A stretch of DNA of 64,000 nt from Variovorax sp. YR216 (GTDB taxonomy: Bacteria; Pseudomonadota; Gammaproteobacteria; Burkholderiales; Burkholderiaceae_C), in the NCBI RefSeq assembly GCF_900107745.1, contig NZ_FNRO01000008.1, positions 1-64,000 on the forward strand. Reading direction: 5' to 3'. Numbering within the stretch: the stretch's first letter is position 1; each line of letters begins with the position of its first letter. The notes beneath the pieces were generated by a model that was given only the letters and a program-made list of their open reading frames with translations, was not told the origin of the DNA and made no database searches. Positions 23,691 through 31,561 of the stretch are shown in pieces. The position numbers and the translations under genes are program-made.

Positions 23691-23882
23691 TCATTTCGCG
23701 GCTTCGAAGGCCTGCCGCAGTACGGCGGTCGAGCCGATGTGGTTGGCGAGCACGAGCACGAGGCGCGCGTTGTACGCGTGGCTCTCCTCGGTGCTCAGGC
23801 CCTGATGTGCCTCGATCAGCGCCTCGTAGAAATCGTCGGGCGCCTCGAGGTTCGGCGTAATGATGAGGTTCGCGGTGGTCAT
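23691..23882 (-). CDS. DUF2783 small protein, copy 1 (probable coupling protein)
   Basis: The 63-residue protein reads as an acidic helical protein with the family pattern PDDFYEALIEAHQGLSTEES..YNARLVLVLANHIG. It begins four bases after the stop of the FAD monooxygenase and has no membrane segment. A homologue of exactly the same length follows the second FAD monooxygenase at 54059. From memory, the two-component 3-hydroxyphenylacetate 6-hydroxylase MhaAB of Pseudomonas putida pairs a flavoprotein with a very small coupling protein. By position beside hmgA this may be the same arrangement (inference). Confidence 0.75.
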   Translation of the reverse strand: MTTANLIITPNLEAPDDFYEALIEAHQGLSTEESHAYNARLVLVLANHIGSTAVLRQAFEAAK

Positions 23883-23886
23883 GTCT

Positions 23887-25551
23887 TCACGCCTTTGCCA
23901 ATGCGCGGTCGCGCGCGGCGCGCACGTTCGCGGGAGTCGGATGGCGCCAGCGCGCGCAGACGTGCTGGTCGGGACGCAGCAGGTAGACGGTGCCCGGCCT
24001 CGCGTCGTAGCGTTGCGCCGCCAGTGCGCCTTCACCGGTGCAGTCGACGCTGACGATGTGCAGCGGCACGTCGGATTTCGCGAGCGCCTCGCGGCTGCGT
24101 TCGGCCGCTTCGCCTTGGCCGAAGACCAGCGCGGTGAAGCAGGTCGCCGCATTCGCTTGCGACGCAGGGCACAACTCGCGCAGCAGCCAGCCCGTGCTGC
24201 CGTCGGCGCGGACGATCGGCGCATCGGCGGCCGGCGCACCCGGCACCATGCGCCCGGCGAACGCATCCACGTCGGCGGTGTTGAGCGAGGAATCGCCGAG
24301 CGTCGAAGGCACCGACAGTCGGCCGCTGTTCACCAGCGTGCGCGCGAAGGCATGGCGCTTCGACAGCTCCAGCACGGCATCGCGGAAGAGGCGGCTGACT
24401 TCGCTCTTGGGGGTGATGAAGTCGGTCGCGCGGGTCGAGTTGCGGATGTTCTCGTCGGCCGCGTACTCGCGTTCGCTCGCGTAGGTGTCGAGCAGCGCAT
24501 CGGGCGCTTCATTGCGGACCACGGCGGCCAGCTTCCACGCGAGGTTGTCCGCGTCCTGCACGCCGGAGTTCGCGCCGCGCGCGCCGAAGGGCGAAACGCC
24601 ATGCGCCGAGTCACCCGCGAACAGAACGCGACCATGGCGGAAGCGATCCATGCGCTGGCAGGCGAAGGTGTAGACGCTGGCCCATCCGATGGTGAACTGC
24701 ACGTCGTGGTGGCCGATGCTGTCGAGCAGCGCGCGCACGCGCGGGATGATCTTCTCGGGCTTGCGCTCCTCCACCGGATCGGCATCCCAGCCGAGCTGGA
24801 AGTCGACGCGCCACATGTCGTCGGCCTGCTTGTGCAGCAGCACGCTCTGCCCCGGATGGAACGGCGGGTCGAACCAGAACTTGCGCTCGGTCGGCAGGTC
24901 GGTGTCCATGTTCACATCGGCGATGAGGAACCGGTCGCGGAAGATGCGGCCCTTGGCTTCCTGCCCGAGCATCTGGCGCATGTTGGACTTGGAGCCGTCG
25001 CAGGCCGCCACGTAGTCGGCTTCGAGCTGGTAGTTGCCTTCCGGCGCCTCGATGGTGACGAGCGCGCGGCCGGCGTCCTGCTCGATGCCGATCACCTTGT
25101 TGTTCCAGCGCAGGTCGATCAAAGGCAGCTCGGCCACGCGCTCGGCCAGGTAGCCCTCGACGTAGTACTGCTGCAGGTTGATGAAAGCCGGACGTTCGTG
25201 GCCCGCCTCGGGCAGCAGGTCGAACTGATAGACCTGATCGTTCTTGAAGAAGACCTTGCCGATCTTCCACGACACGCCCTTGTCGACCATGCGGTCGGCG
25301 CAGCCGAGGCGATCGAAGACCTCGAGCGTGCGCTTGGCGAAGCAGATCGCGCGTGAGCCTGTGGAGAGGGTGTTGTCGTTGTCGAGCAGCACCACCGGGA
25401 TCTGCCGCTGCGCGAGATCGATCGCGAGCGCGAGCCCCACGGGGCCGGCGCCAACCACGACGACCGGATGACGCACAGGCTGTGCGGCGTCCTGGTCGGG
25501 GTGGTGCTTGTAGTCGAAGCGCAGCGACTGGTAGTCGACCGTGGCTTGCAT
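23887..25551 (-). CDS. FAD-dependent aromatic monooxygenase, copy 1 (MhpA/MhaA-like)
   Basis: The 554-residue flavoprotein belongs to the group A aromatic hydroxylases. It has the dinucleotide motif GAGPVG (34-39), the DG fingerprint in ACDGSKSNMRQMLG, the GD motif in GRVLFAGDSAHGVSPFGARGANSGVQDADNLAWKL, and a thioredoxin-like C-terminal domain. It should hydroxylate a phenolic acid with NAD(P)H and O2. The operon lies directly upstream of hmgA-fahA, so conversion of 3-hydroxyphenylacetate to homogentisate is an attractive role. MhpA-type 3-HPP hydroxylase or a 3-hydroxybenzoate hydroxylase are alternatives. It starts four bases after the MBL gene stop. Confidence 0.85.
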   Translation of the reverse strand: MQATVDYQSLRFDYKHHPDQDAAQPVRHPVVVVGAGPVGLALAIDLAQRQIPVVLLDNDNTLSTGSRAICFAKRTLEVFDRLGCADRMVDKGVSWKIGKVFFKNDQVYQFDLLPEAGHERPAFINLQQYYVEGYLAERVAELPLIDLRWNNKVIGIEQDAGRALVTIEAPEGNYQLEADYVAACDGSKSNMRQMLGQEAKGRIFRDRFLIADVNMDTDLPTERKFWFDPPFHPGQSVLLHKQADDMWRVDFQLGWDADPVEERKPEKIIPRVRALLDSIGHHDVQFTIGWASVYTFACQRMDRFRHGRVLFAGDSAHGVSPFGARGANSGVQDADNLAWKLAAVVRNEAPDALLDTYASEREYAADENIRNSTRATDFITPKSEVSRLFRDAVLELSKRHAFARTLVNSGRLSVPSTLGDSSLNTADVDAFAGRMVPGAPAADAPIVRADGSTGWLLRELCPASQANAATCFTALVFGQGEAAERSREALAKSDVPLHIVSVDCTGEGALAAQRYDARPGTVYLLRPDQHVCARWRHPTPANVRAARDRALAKA

Positions 25552-25555
25552 GGGC

Positions 25556-26515
25556 TCAGCCTTCCAGTGCCTTCCACATTTCGACGTCGCGCTCGGCGGT
25601 CCAGATGCGCGGGTCGGCGTACTTCGTCGCCTCGTCATAGCAGCGCGTCACGTCGAAGGGCATGCAGTGGTCGAAGATCACCCAGTGGCCGTACTTGGGC
25701 TTGAGCTTGGCGTAGGTTTCCTTGTAGACGGTGTTCAGGTCCTTGCCGGACTTCGCACTGGCGCTCACGCTGGCCCACACGTCGGCGATGAAGTCGCGCG
25801 TGCCGGCGAGGCCCTTGGCGACTTCGTCCGGGGTGGTGAGCGCCGCGCCGCGACCGGGCACCAGCGCCTTGGGCTTGAGCGCGGCGAGGTTGTCGAGCGT
25901 CTTCGGCCAGTCCTGGAAGTAGGCGTCGCCGGCGTAGGGCGTCGCGTCGAACTCGACGAGGTCGCCGGACAGCAGCGTCTTCTCGCCGGGCAGCCAGACG
26001 ACGGTGTCGCCCTTGGTGTGGCCACGGCCGAGTTGCAGCAGTTGCACTTCGAGCTTGCCCAGCCAGAGGGTCATCTTGCCGGTGAAGGTCATGGTCGGCC
26101 AGGTCATGCCGGGCGGCACGGTCTCGACGCCCGCGAAGAGGCGCGGGAAGCGGCCGATTTCGCTCGCCTTGTCCTGCTCGCCGCGTTCGACGATCAGGTC
26201 ATAGGTGTCCTGGCTCGCGAGGACGTGGTCGGCCCCGTAGGCGCTCGCGCCGAGCACGCGCACCGCGTGGTAGTGGGTGAGCACCACGTACTTGATCGGC
26301 TTGTCGGTGACTTCGCGGATGCGGCGGATCACGTCCTGCGCCATCGCGGGCGTGGCCTGCGTGTCGGCCACCAGCACGCAGTCGTCGCCGATCACGATGC
26401 CGGTGTTGGGGTCGCCCTCGGCGGTGTAGGCCCAGGCGTGTTCCGAAATCTGGCTGAAGGTGACCTTCTTCTCTTCCAGATCGGCCTGGCTGGCGAACTT
26501 CTTGGTCTGGCTCAT
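25556..26515 (-). CDS. MBL-fold hydrolase with degenerate metal motif, copy 1
   Basis: The 319-residue protein has the metallo-beta-lactamase fold. The strand-loop usually holding HxHxDH reads LTHYHAVRVLGASA: His81 and His83 are kept, but the Asp and His of the second zinc site are Val85 and Arg86. The later ligands GRGHTKGDT and SGDLVEF are present. It is first in the operon with the FAD monooxygenase and DUF2783, divergent from an IclR regulator. The paralogue at 54277 has the same length and the same altered motif. A lactonase or thioesterase acting on the hydroxylated aromatic product is possible, but the reaction is unknown. Confidence 0.8.
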   Translation of the reverse strand: MSQTKKFASQADLEEKKVTFSQISEHAWAYTAEGDPNTGIVIGDDCVLVADTQATPAMAQDVIRRIREVTDKPIKYVVLTHYHAVRVLGASAYGADHVLASQDTYDLIVERGEQDKASEIGRFPRLFAGVETVPPGMTWPTMTFTGKMTLWLGKLEVQLLQLGRGHTKGDTVVWLPGEKTLLSGDLVEFDATPYAGDAYFQDWPKTLDNLAALKPKALVPGRGAALTTPDEVAKGLAGTRDFIADVWASVSASAKSGKDLNTVYKETYAKLKPKYGHWVIFDHCMPFDVTRCYDEATKYADPRIWTAERDVEMWKALEG

Positions 26516-26544
26516 CGCGGGAGTCTCCTTGAAATTTGACTAAA

Positions 26545-26558
26545 GCAAACTAGTTTGC
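26545..26558. promoter_or_regulatory. Candidate IclR operator, perfect palindrome GCAAACTAGTTTGC
   Basis: This 14-base perfect palindrome is centred in the 123 bp gap between the MBL operon and the IclR gene, in an AT-rich pocket. It is placed to control both directions. Repeats of this type are usual for IclR regulators. Confidence 0.6.
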
Positions 26559-26638
26559 AGGGAACGAATGCGCGGAGTGTATTCGGATGATCAGTTAATG
26601 TCTAATGCTTTCTCCATGAACAAATGAGGGACACGGTC

Positions 26639-27466
26639 ATGAGTACCGACGGCGATCGCGCGCAGCGCGGCATCCAGAGCATCGAGGTGGGAGGCCAGTT
26701 GCTGCGCGCGCTGGTCCACCACGGCCGGCCGATGGCGCTGAAGGACCTCGCGCGCGAGGCCGAGATGTCCCCGGCGAAGGCGCATCCGTACATGGTCAGC
26801 TTCGGCCGCCTCGGGCTGATCGAGCAGGACCGCACCAGCGGCCACTATCTGCTCGGTCCGCTCGCGTTGCAACTGGGGCTGATCAGCCTGCAGCAGGCGA
26901 ACCCGGTGCATGTCGCGACGCCGCTGATCACCGAGCTCGCGCAGCAGATCGGGCAGACGGTGGCGATCGCGGTGTGGGGCGATCGGGGCGCGACCATCGT
27001 GCGGATCGCCGAGTCGCCCGCGCCGCTGCATGTGAACATGCGGCATGGCACGGTGTTCTCGCTGACCAATACCGCGTCGGGGCGGCTCTTCGGTGCCTAT
27101 CTCGATTCAGCAGTGGTCAAGCGCCTGCTCGAAGAAGAACGCCAGCGCGAACGCAAGGGCATTGCCGAACCGCCGCAGCGCGGGATGCCGCCGGTGCAGC
27201 CGCTGCCGGGCTGGAAGGACTTCGAGGCCCAGCTCCACGAAGTGCGCGCCCGCGGCCTGAGCCGCTCCGAGGGCGAGATCCTGCCCGGCGTGAGCGCGAT
27301 GTCGGCACCGGCTTTCGATCACACCGGTGCGATCGTGCTCGCACTGACCGCCATCGGGCCGGCGGCGATCTTCGATACGCGATGGGACGGCGAGATCGCA
27401 CTGGCGCTCAAGGCGTGCGCCGACCAGGTGTCCGAGCGGCTGGGCGCTATCGCTTCAAGGCCTTGA
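26639..27466 (+). CDS. IclR-family transcriptional regulator
   Basis: The 275-residue protein has an N-terminal helix-turn-helix (about 8-70; QSIEVGGQLLRALVHHGRPMALKDLAREAEMSPAKAHPYMVSFGRLGLIE) and a C-terminal IclR effector domain. ATG 26639 is preferred over 26624 because GAGGGA lies seven bases upstream. It is divergent from the MBL/FAD monooxygenase/DUF2783 operon, which it most likely regulates in response to an aromatic acid. Its last 20 bases overlap the end of the convergent GFA gene. Confidence 0.9.
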   Translation: MSTDGDRAQRGIQSIEVGGQLLRALVHHGRPMALKDLAREAEMSPAKAHPYMVSFGRLGLIEQDRTSGHYLLGPLALQLGLISLQQANPVHVATPLITELAQQIGQTVAIAVWGDRGATIVRIAESPAPLHVNMRHGTVFSLTNTASGRLFGAYLDSAVVKRLLEEERQRERKGIAEPPQRGMPPVQPLPGWKDFEAQLHEVRARGLSRSEGEILPGVSAMSAPAFDHTGAIVLALTAIGPAAIFDTRWDGEIALALKACADQVSERLGAIASRP

Positions 27467-27935
27467 AGCGCTCGATGCTCTCGGGCGGCCAGAACTGCGA
27501 GCGGCTGTAGTACGCCTCGACCGCCGGCATGTCCGGCGGCAGCACCACCCACGGCTGCTTCGAGCCCGTGAAGATGTGGATGTCCGGCGGCAGCAGGTCG
27601 GGGTTGTCGAGCGTGCCGACGCGCACGAACTTCACCGCCTCGCCCGCGCCCGCGTAGTGGCTCCAGAGCGCCACGCGGCACGTGGGGCAGCGCGCAATCT
27701 TCTGGCCCTTTCCGCTCAGCGATGGCGTATCGACCATCTCGACCTCGCCCTGGAGCAGTTCGACGCGGTCGCTTTCGATCATCGCGTTGAGCGCGAACGC
27801 AGTGCCGGTTTCACGCTGGCACCAGCGGCAGTGGCAGCAGTTGACGAAGAGCGGCCGCGTCGCCATCCGGTAGCGCACCGCGCGGCAGGTGCAGCCGCCT
27901 TCGGCGGGAAAGGCGTCGGCAGAAGCAGCGGTCAT
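27447..27935 (-). CDS. GFA-family zinc protein (glutathione-dependent formaldehyde-activating type)
   Basis: The 162-residue protein has the complete Cys set of the GFA/CENP-V fold: Cys15 and Cys17 (GGCTC), Cys33/34/36/39 (NCCHCRWCQ) and Cys83/Cys86 (CPTC). The TGTAF strand follows the second cluster. The founding member accelerates S-hydroxymethylglutathione formation, but most members are of unknown function, so I claim only the family. It is convergent with and overlaps the IclR gene by 20 bases. Confidence 0.85.
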   Translation of the reverse strand: MTAASADAFPAEGGCTCRAVRYRMATRPLFVNCCHCRWCQRETGTAFALNAMIESDRVELLQGEVEMVDTPSLSGKGQKIARCPTCRVALWSHYAGAGEAVKFVRVGTLDNPDLLPPDIHIFTGSKQPWVVLPPDMPAVEAYYSRSQFWPPESIERFKALKR

Positions 27936-28038
27936 CGCGATCGCCCGTCGTCGTGGCAGCGACCCTGGTATCTCATCGCGTGTCTCCTTTCATCTGCCCG
28001 ACCGGTTGCGGACGGCCCTGCAGATTACTCCACGCGCC

Positions 28039-29535
28039 TCAGCTCATGAAGCCGACATCCTTCGGATAGTCGATGCCGTTGACGTTGCCGCCGAAGTTCT
28101 TCAGGTTCGGCAGGATCCCCGGCAGATCGGCATCAGGCACGCCGAACCACTTGGCGAGCGTCGCGCCGTACTGGTCCACCGAGGTGGTCGGGATCAGCCG
28201 GCCCTGCCCCACGTGGCCTTCGTAGCCGGCCAGTTTCGAATCGTTGTTGATGCTCACCACCTGCGGTGTGCCATAGAACTGCTTGCCCTTGACCGCGCCG
28301 CCGACCACGAAGTGATGGCTGCCCCAGCCATGGTCGGAGCCATCGCCATTGCTTGCGAGCGTGCGGCCGAAGTCGGACGCGGTGAAGGTGGTCACCTTGT
28401 CGGCGAGGCCCTGCGCTTCCATCTGCGCGTGGAAGTTGGCCACCGCGTCGCTGAGTTGCTTGAGCAGCCCGGGCTGGTTGGCGATGAGGTTGTCGTGCAG
28501 GTCGAAGCCGCCCATCGAGACGAAGAACACCTGGCGCTTCACGCCCAGCGAAATCCGGCCGCGGATCATGCGCGCCACCATCTTGAGCTGGTTCGCGAGG
28601 CCCGTGTTGTTGGCGGACTTGGTGCCGTCGGGGTTGGTCACGAGGAAGGTGTCGGTGGAGAACGTTGCGGGCTGGATCGCCGCGGTCACCGTGGTCTCGG
28701 CTTCGACCGCGCGCTTGGTCACGCGGTTGTATTCGTTCTCCAGCGCGTGCGAGCGCGCCTCCTGCAGCAGTTGCGCCATCGCGGACTTGACGGTGGCCGA
28801 GCCGTACACCGTGCTGTTCTTCACGCTGTTGATGCCGACCGCGCCGCTGGTGCTCACCTGGTATTGCAGCGCGCTGTCGCCCGAGAGGAACACCGCATTT
28901 CCCGACACCGACACGCAGGTGAAGAGCGCACCGCTGTTCTGCGACAGCGCGAGATCGCCGATGTTGCCGCCCCAGCCGACGGTCGAGCCTTCGGGCGAGG
29001 ACGACTGCCAGATCGACTGCTGGTCGTTGTGCGAGAAGAGCTTGGGCGGCTGCGGATAGAGCTTCTTGTTGCTGTTGTTGTATTGCGCACGCGTGAGCGG
29101 CACCACCAGCGGCCCGACGTTGAGCTGCACCGCCATCTTGCCGGTGGTGTTGAACAGGTCGGCCAGCGCCGTCATCGCCGGATGCAGCGCGTACTGGCGG
29201 CCGTCGGCCAGCGCAGTGGTCGGCGCGAGCAGCGTGGGCAGCAGCGCATCCTTGGCGATCGCGATGCCGCCCGCGGCCTGCGGCAGGCGGATGGTGCTGT
29301 AGGCGTTGTAGCTCGCGTCGTCGTAGGTCACGACGGTGTTCGCATAGTCGTTGCCACCGAAGAGGAAGACGCAAACCAGTGCCTTGTAGTCGTCGGACGG
29401 CGCGGCCTGCGCGGCGGCCTCGCCCATCGCGGCGAGATTGAGCGCGAACGGCATCGCGGTGCCGGCCATCGCCAGGTGGCCCGCACGGCGCAGGAAGGCG
29501 CGCCGGGAGTGGGCGGCAGGATCGATCAGGTACAT
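28039..29535 (-). CDS. DUF1501 protein exported by the Tat system
   Basis: The 498-residue protein begins with a twin-arginine signal (SRRAFLRRAGHLAM, Arg11-Arg12) and a hydrophobic Ala-rich stretch ending near GEAAAQA, so it should be folded before export. The body has the DUF1501 features VCVFLFGGNDYANTVV, FVSMGGFDLHDNL and FTASDFGRTLASNGDGSDHGWGSHHFVVGG, which resemble alkaline-phosphatase/sulfatase-like folds. It lies 10 bases after the DUF1800 gene. The two families are widely paired in bacteria but have no established function. Confidence 0.88.
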   Translation of the reverse strand: MYLIDPAAHSRRAFLRRAGHLAMAGTAMPFALNLAAMGEAAAQAAPSDDYKALVCVFLFGGNDYANTVVTYDDASYNAYSTIRLPQAAGGIAIAKDALLPTLLAPTTALADGRQYALHPAMTALADLFNTTGKMAVQLNVGPLVVPLTRAQYNNSNKKLYPQPPKLFSHNDQQSIWQSSSPEGSTVGWGGNIGDLALSQNSGALFTCVSVSGNAVFLSGDSALQYQVSTSGAVGINSVKNSTVYGSATVKSAMAQLLQEARSHALENEYNRVTKRAVEAETTVTAAIQPATFSTDTFLVTNPDGTKSANNTGLANQLKMVARMIRGRISLGVKRQVFFVSMGGFDLHDNLIANQPGLLKQLSDAVANFHAQMEAQGLADKVTTFTASDFGRTLASNGDGSDHGWGSHHFVVGGAVKGKQFYGTPQVVSINNDSKLAGYEGHVGQGRLIPTTSVDQYGATLAKWFGVPDADLPGILPNLKNFGGNVNGIDYPKDVGFMS

Positions 29536-29545
29536 CGGGCGGCCC

Positions 29546-31381
29546 TTATTTCTGGATCAGGTAGGAGGGCGAGGCCATCACCATCAGCACCGCCGCGTAG
29601 ACGCGGTTGAGCTTGACGGCGTCGGTGCTCGTCGCGCTCACCGCGGGCGTGTTGAGCGCACTGGTGATCAGCGCCACCGTCGAGGCGGGCAGCTGGTTGG
29701 CCGCGAGCAGCAGGTTCAACCGCCGCACCAGCGCGCCCGGATCCAGTACCAGCGCGAGCTCGCTCGCGTAGGCGACGTTGACGTCCTTGGTCGTCTTCTG
29801 CAGCGCGCTCTGCATGTAGTTGACGTAGCCGCCGACGCTGGTTTCGTTCACCAGCTGGAACTCGGGCGCGACCATCTTCACGCTTGCGATCGCGGTCGAA
29901 GGCGGCACGTAGCCCGGCCGGAAGAAGTTGAAGACCGAGGGCGATCGCAACGGGCTCTGACCGAGCTGGTCGTTGGGCCGCGAGAGATTGCCGATCTTCC
30001 AGTTGCCGGTGGCCGATGCCGCGCCGAAGGTGCGTGCCCATTGCACGAAGCGCAGCATCGGCTCGCGCAGGCGCCCGAAATTCGCGTCGGCGAGGCCCGC
30101 GGGACTGCGCGCCTCGTTGTCGAGCACCACGGCCGCGAACACGCTCTTCATGTCGCCCCGCACGCCCGCGCCATTGTTGGCGAAGACATCGGACACCCGC
30201 TTCACGTAGTCCGGGCTCGGGTTGCTGGTCACCAGCCGCTGGATGAGCTGCTTGCAGATGAAGGGCCCGACGTTCGGGTGATTGAAAAGCGTGTCGAGCG
30301 CGATCTTGAGCGCGGCCTTGCCATCCGTGCCCGCCGGCACCGTGGCGCCGAGGAACTTCGCTTCGAGTGTCGAATGCCGCGACGCAGTCAGCGCCATCGG
30401 CCGCGTCGTCCAGCCGTTGCCCTCGATGGTGTAGGTGGCGCCCGGCGGCGTGAAGGCGCCTGCCGTGCCGCTCTTCTCGTCGGTGCGGATGTCGAGGTCG
30501 TAGCCGGTGAAGACGCGCGCGAGGTTGGTGACGTCGTCCAGCGTGTAGGTGTCGAGCGGCGCGCCGTCCGCGCCGGTCCTGAGCGTGCCGTCGGGATTGA
30601 GCTGGTAGAGCCCGATGGTCATCAGCTGCATGACCTCGCGCGCGTAGTTCTCGTCGGGCTGCCGGCCCTGGGCGTTCTCCTTCTGGTTGCCCTTGGTGTT
30701 GAGGTAGTAGCCCATCGCGGGGTTGAGGGTCACGTCCTCCAGCAGTTGCCGGAAGTTGCCCGTCACGCCGCGGACCAGCGTGTCCCAGTACTGGGCCATC
30801 ATGTGGTCGGGCCAGCTGGAGCCGATGTCGGTGGCCGAGACCACGAAGATCTCGGAGAGCGCCAAAGCCGCGCGCTTTCGGAAGCCGTCCGGCGCGGTCA
30901 TGAGCTGGTTCCAGATCATGTCGTCGACGTTGACGGTGTTGTAGGGCTTGCTCGCGATCCAGTCCCAGCCGGTCTGTGTCGCATCGCGGTCGACCTGCTC
31001 GCCGAGCCACGGCAGGTAGCCCTTGCTGCGCACCGCCGCGATCTCGGCCTCGGACGCCGAGAACTGCGCCTGCAGCAGAAAGCGCGCGGCCTCGTCGTCG
31101 CTCTTGGCCTGCGTGTAGACGTAGGTCTGCCCGGTGGATGTCGATGCCAGCGAGGAGAGCGAACCGGCCTGCGTGCCGGAGCCGCTCGCGGCTGTCAATG
31201 CGAAGCCGCCACCGCCCCCACCGCCACCGCCACAGGCGGCGAGCGCAGCGGCGGCCGCCAGGGCGGTCGCCACGGGCAACGGGTTGTACTGGAGAGGCGT
31301 GTGGCCCGCCGCGGATGCTCCATCCACGCGCACCGACGCCTCGGTCGCCTCGGCGCGACCGGTTGCGATGTCTTCCACCAT
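29546..31381 (-). CDS. DUF1800 lipoprotein-like protein with poly-glycine after the lipobox
   Basis: The 611-residue protein has about 37 polar residues, a hydrophobic helix, the lipobox LAAC with Cys50, then nine consecutive Gly. The rest is the DUF1800 domain, with a FLLQAQFSASEAEIA start, ENYAREVMQLMTIGLYQL and a HPNVGPFICKQLIQRLVTSNPSP segment. ATG 31381 is preferred to an in-frame GTG at 31393 because AGGA is correctly spaced only for the ATG. The long polar N-terminus before the helix is odd for a lipoprotein, so membrane anchoring is possible instead. It is co-transcribed with the DUF1501 gene. Confidence 0.85.
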   Translation of the reverse strand: MVEDIATGRAEATEASVRVDGASAAGHTPLQYNPLPVATALAAAAALAACGGGGGGGGGFALTAASGSGTQAGSLSSLASTSTGQTYVYTQAKSDDEAARFLLQAQFSASEAEIAAVRSKGYLPWLGEQVDRDATQTGWDWIASKPYNTVNVDDMIWNQLMTAPDGFRKRAALALSEIFVVSATDIGSSWPDHMMAQYWDTLVRGVTGNFRQLLEDVTLNPAMGYYLNTKGNQKENAQGRQPDENYAREVMQLMTIGLYQLNPDGTLRTGADGAPLDTYTLDDVTNLARVFTGYDLDIRTDEKSGTAGAFTPPGATYTIEGNGWTTRPMALTASRHSTLEAKFLGATVPAGTDGKAALKIALDTLFNHPNVGPFICKQLIQRLVTSNPSPDYVKRVSDVFANNGAGVRGDMKSVFAAVVLDNEARSPAGLADANFGRLREPMLRFVQWARTFGAASATGNWKIGNLSRPNDQLGQSPLRSPSVFNFFRPGYVPPSTAIASVKMVAPEFQLVNETSVGGYVNYMQSALQKTTKDVNVAYASELALVLDPGALVRRLNLLLAANQLPASTVALITSALNTPAVSATSTDAVKLNRVYAAVLMVMASPSYLIQK

Positions 31382-31438
31382 GGGATTCCTCACTCCTCGG
31401 CGCTCCGGCGCCGGGCTCTGCGAGGCAAGTGCCGTGCC

Positions 31439-31462
31439 GGCGGCCGCGCGCGTGCGGCCGCC
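31439..31462 (-). other. GC-rich 9-base inverted repeat upstream of the DUF1800 operon
   Basis: GGCGGCCGC (31439-31447) and GCGGCCGCC (31454-31462) can form a stable stem with a 6-base loop. It lies 60-80 bases before the DUF1800 start, in the expected mRNA leader. Confidence 0.4.
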
Positions 31463-31473
31463 GCCTGGGTGAG

Positions 31474-31497
31474 GCGTTAAGGTCTACAAGCGTTAAG
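31474..31497 (-). promoter_or_regulatory. Direct repeat CTTAACGC x2 upstream of the DUF1800 operon
   Basis: Two identical 8-mers (GCGTTAAG on the plus strand at 31474-31481 and 31490-31497) are 16 bases apart, start to start. This is a plausible tandem site for a regulator or overlapping promoter elements. It lies about 95-115 bases upstream of the DUF1800 start. Confidence 0.4.
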
Positions 31498-31500
31498 AAA

Positions 31501-31519
31501 TGTGACTTTTTTCGTCACA
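31501..31519. promoter_or_regulatory. Inverted repeat TGTGAC-N7-GTCACA
   Basis: TGTGAC (31501-31506) and GTCACA (31514-31519) flank a T-rich 7-base spacer. It sits between pyrF (minus, ends at 31562) and the direct repeats of the DUF1800 promoter region. It could be an operator for that operon or part of a weak pyrF terminator. Confidence 0.4.
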
Positions 31520-31561
31520 ACGACGCAACGGGCACCTTGCGGAATGACGCGGAATGTCGTT

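Noticed and set aside
23887..25551. Frameshift or fusion in the first FAD monooxygenase
   Set aside because: The open frame extends upstream into the MBL gene, but the ATG at 25551, four bases after the MBL stop, gives a normal-length protein that aligns with its paralogue from end to end.
31382..31393. GTG at 31393 as start of the DUF1800 gene
   Set aside because: The GAGGA directly abuts this GTG with no spacing, whereas AGGA is correctly spaced for ATG 31381.
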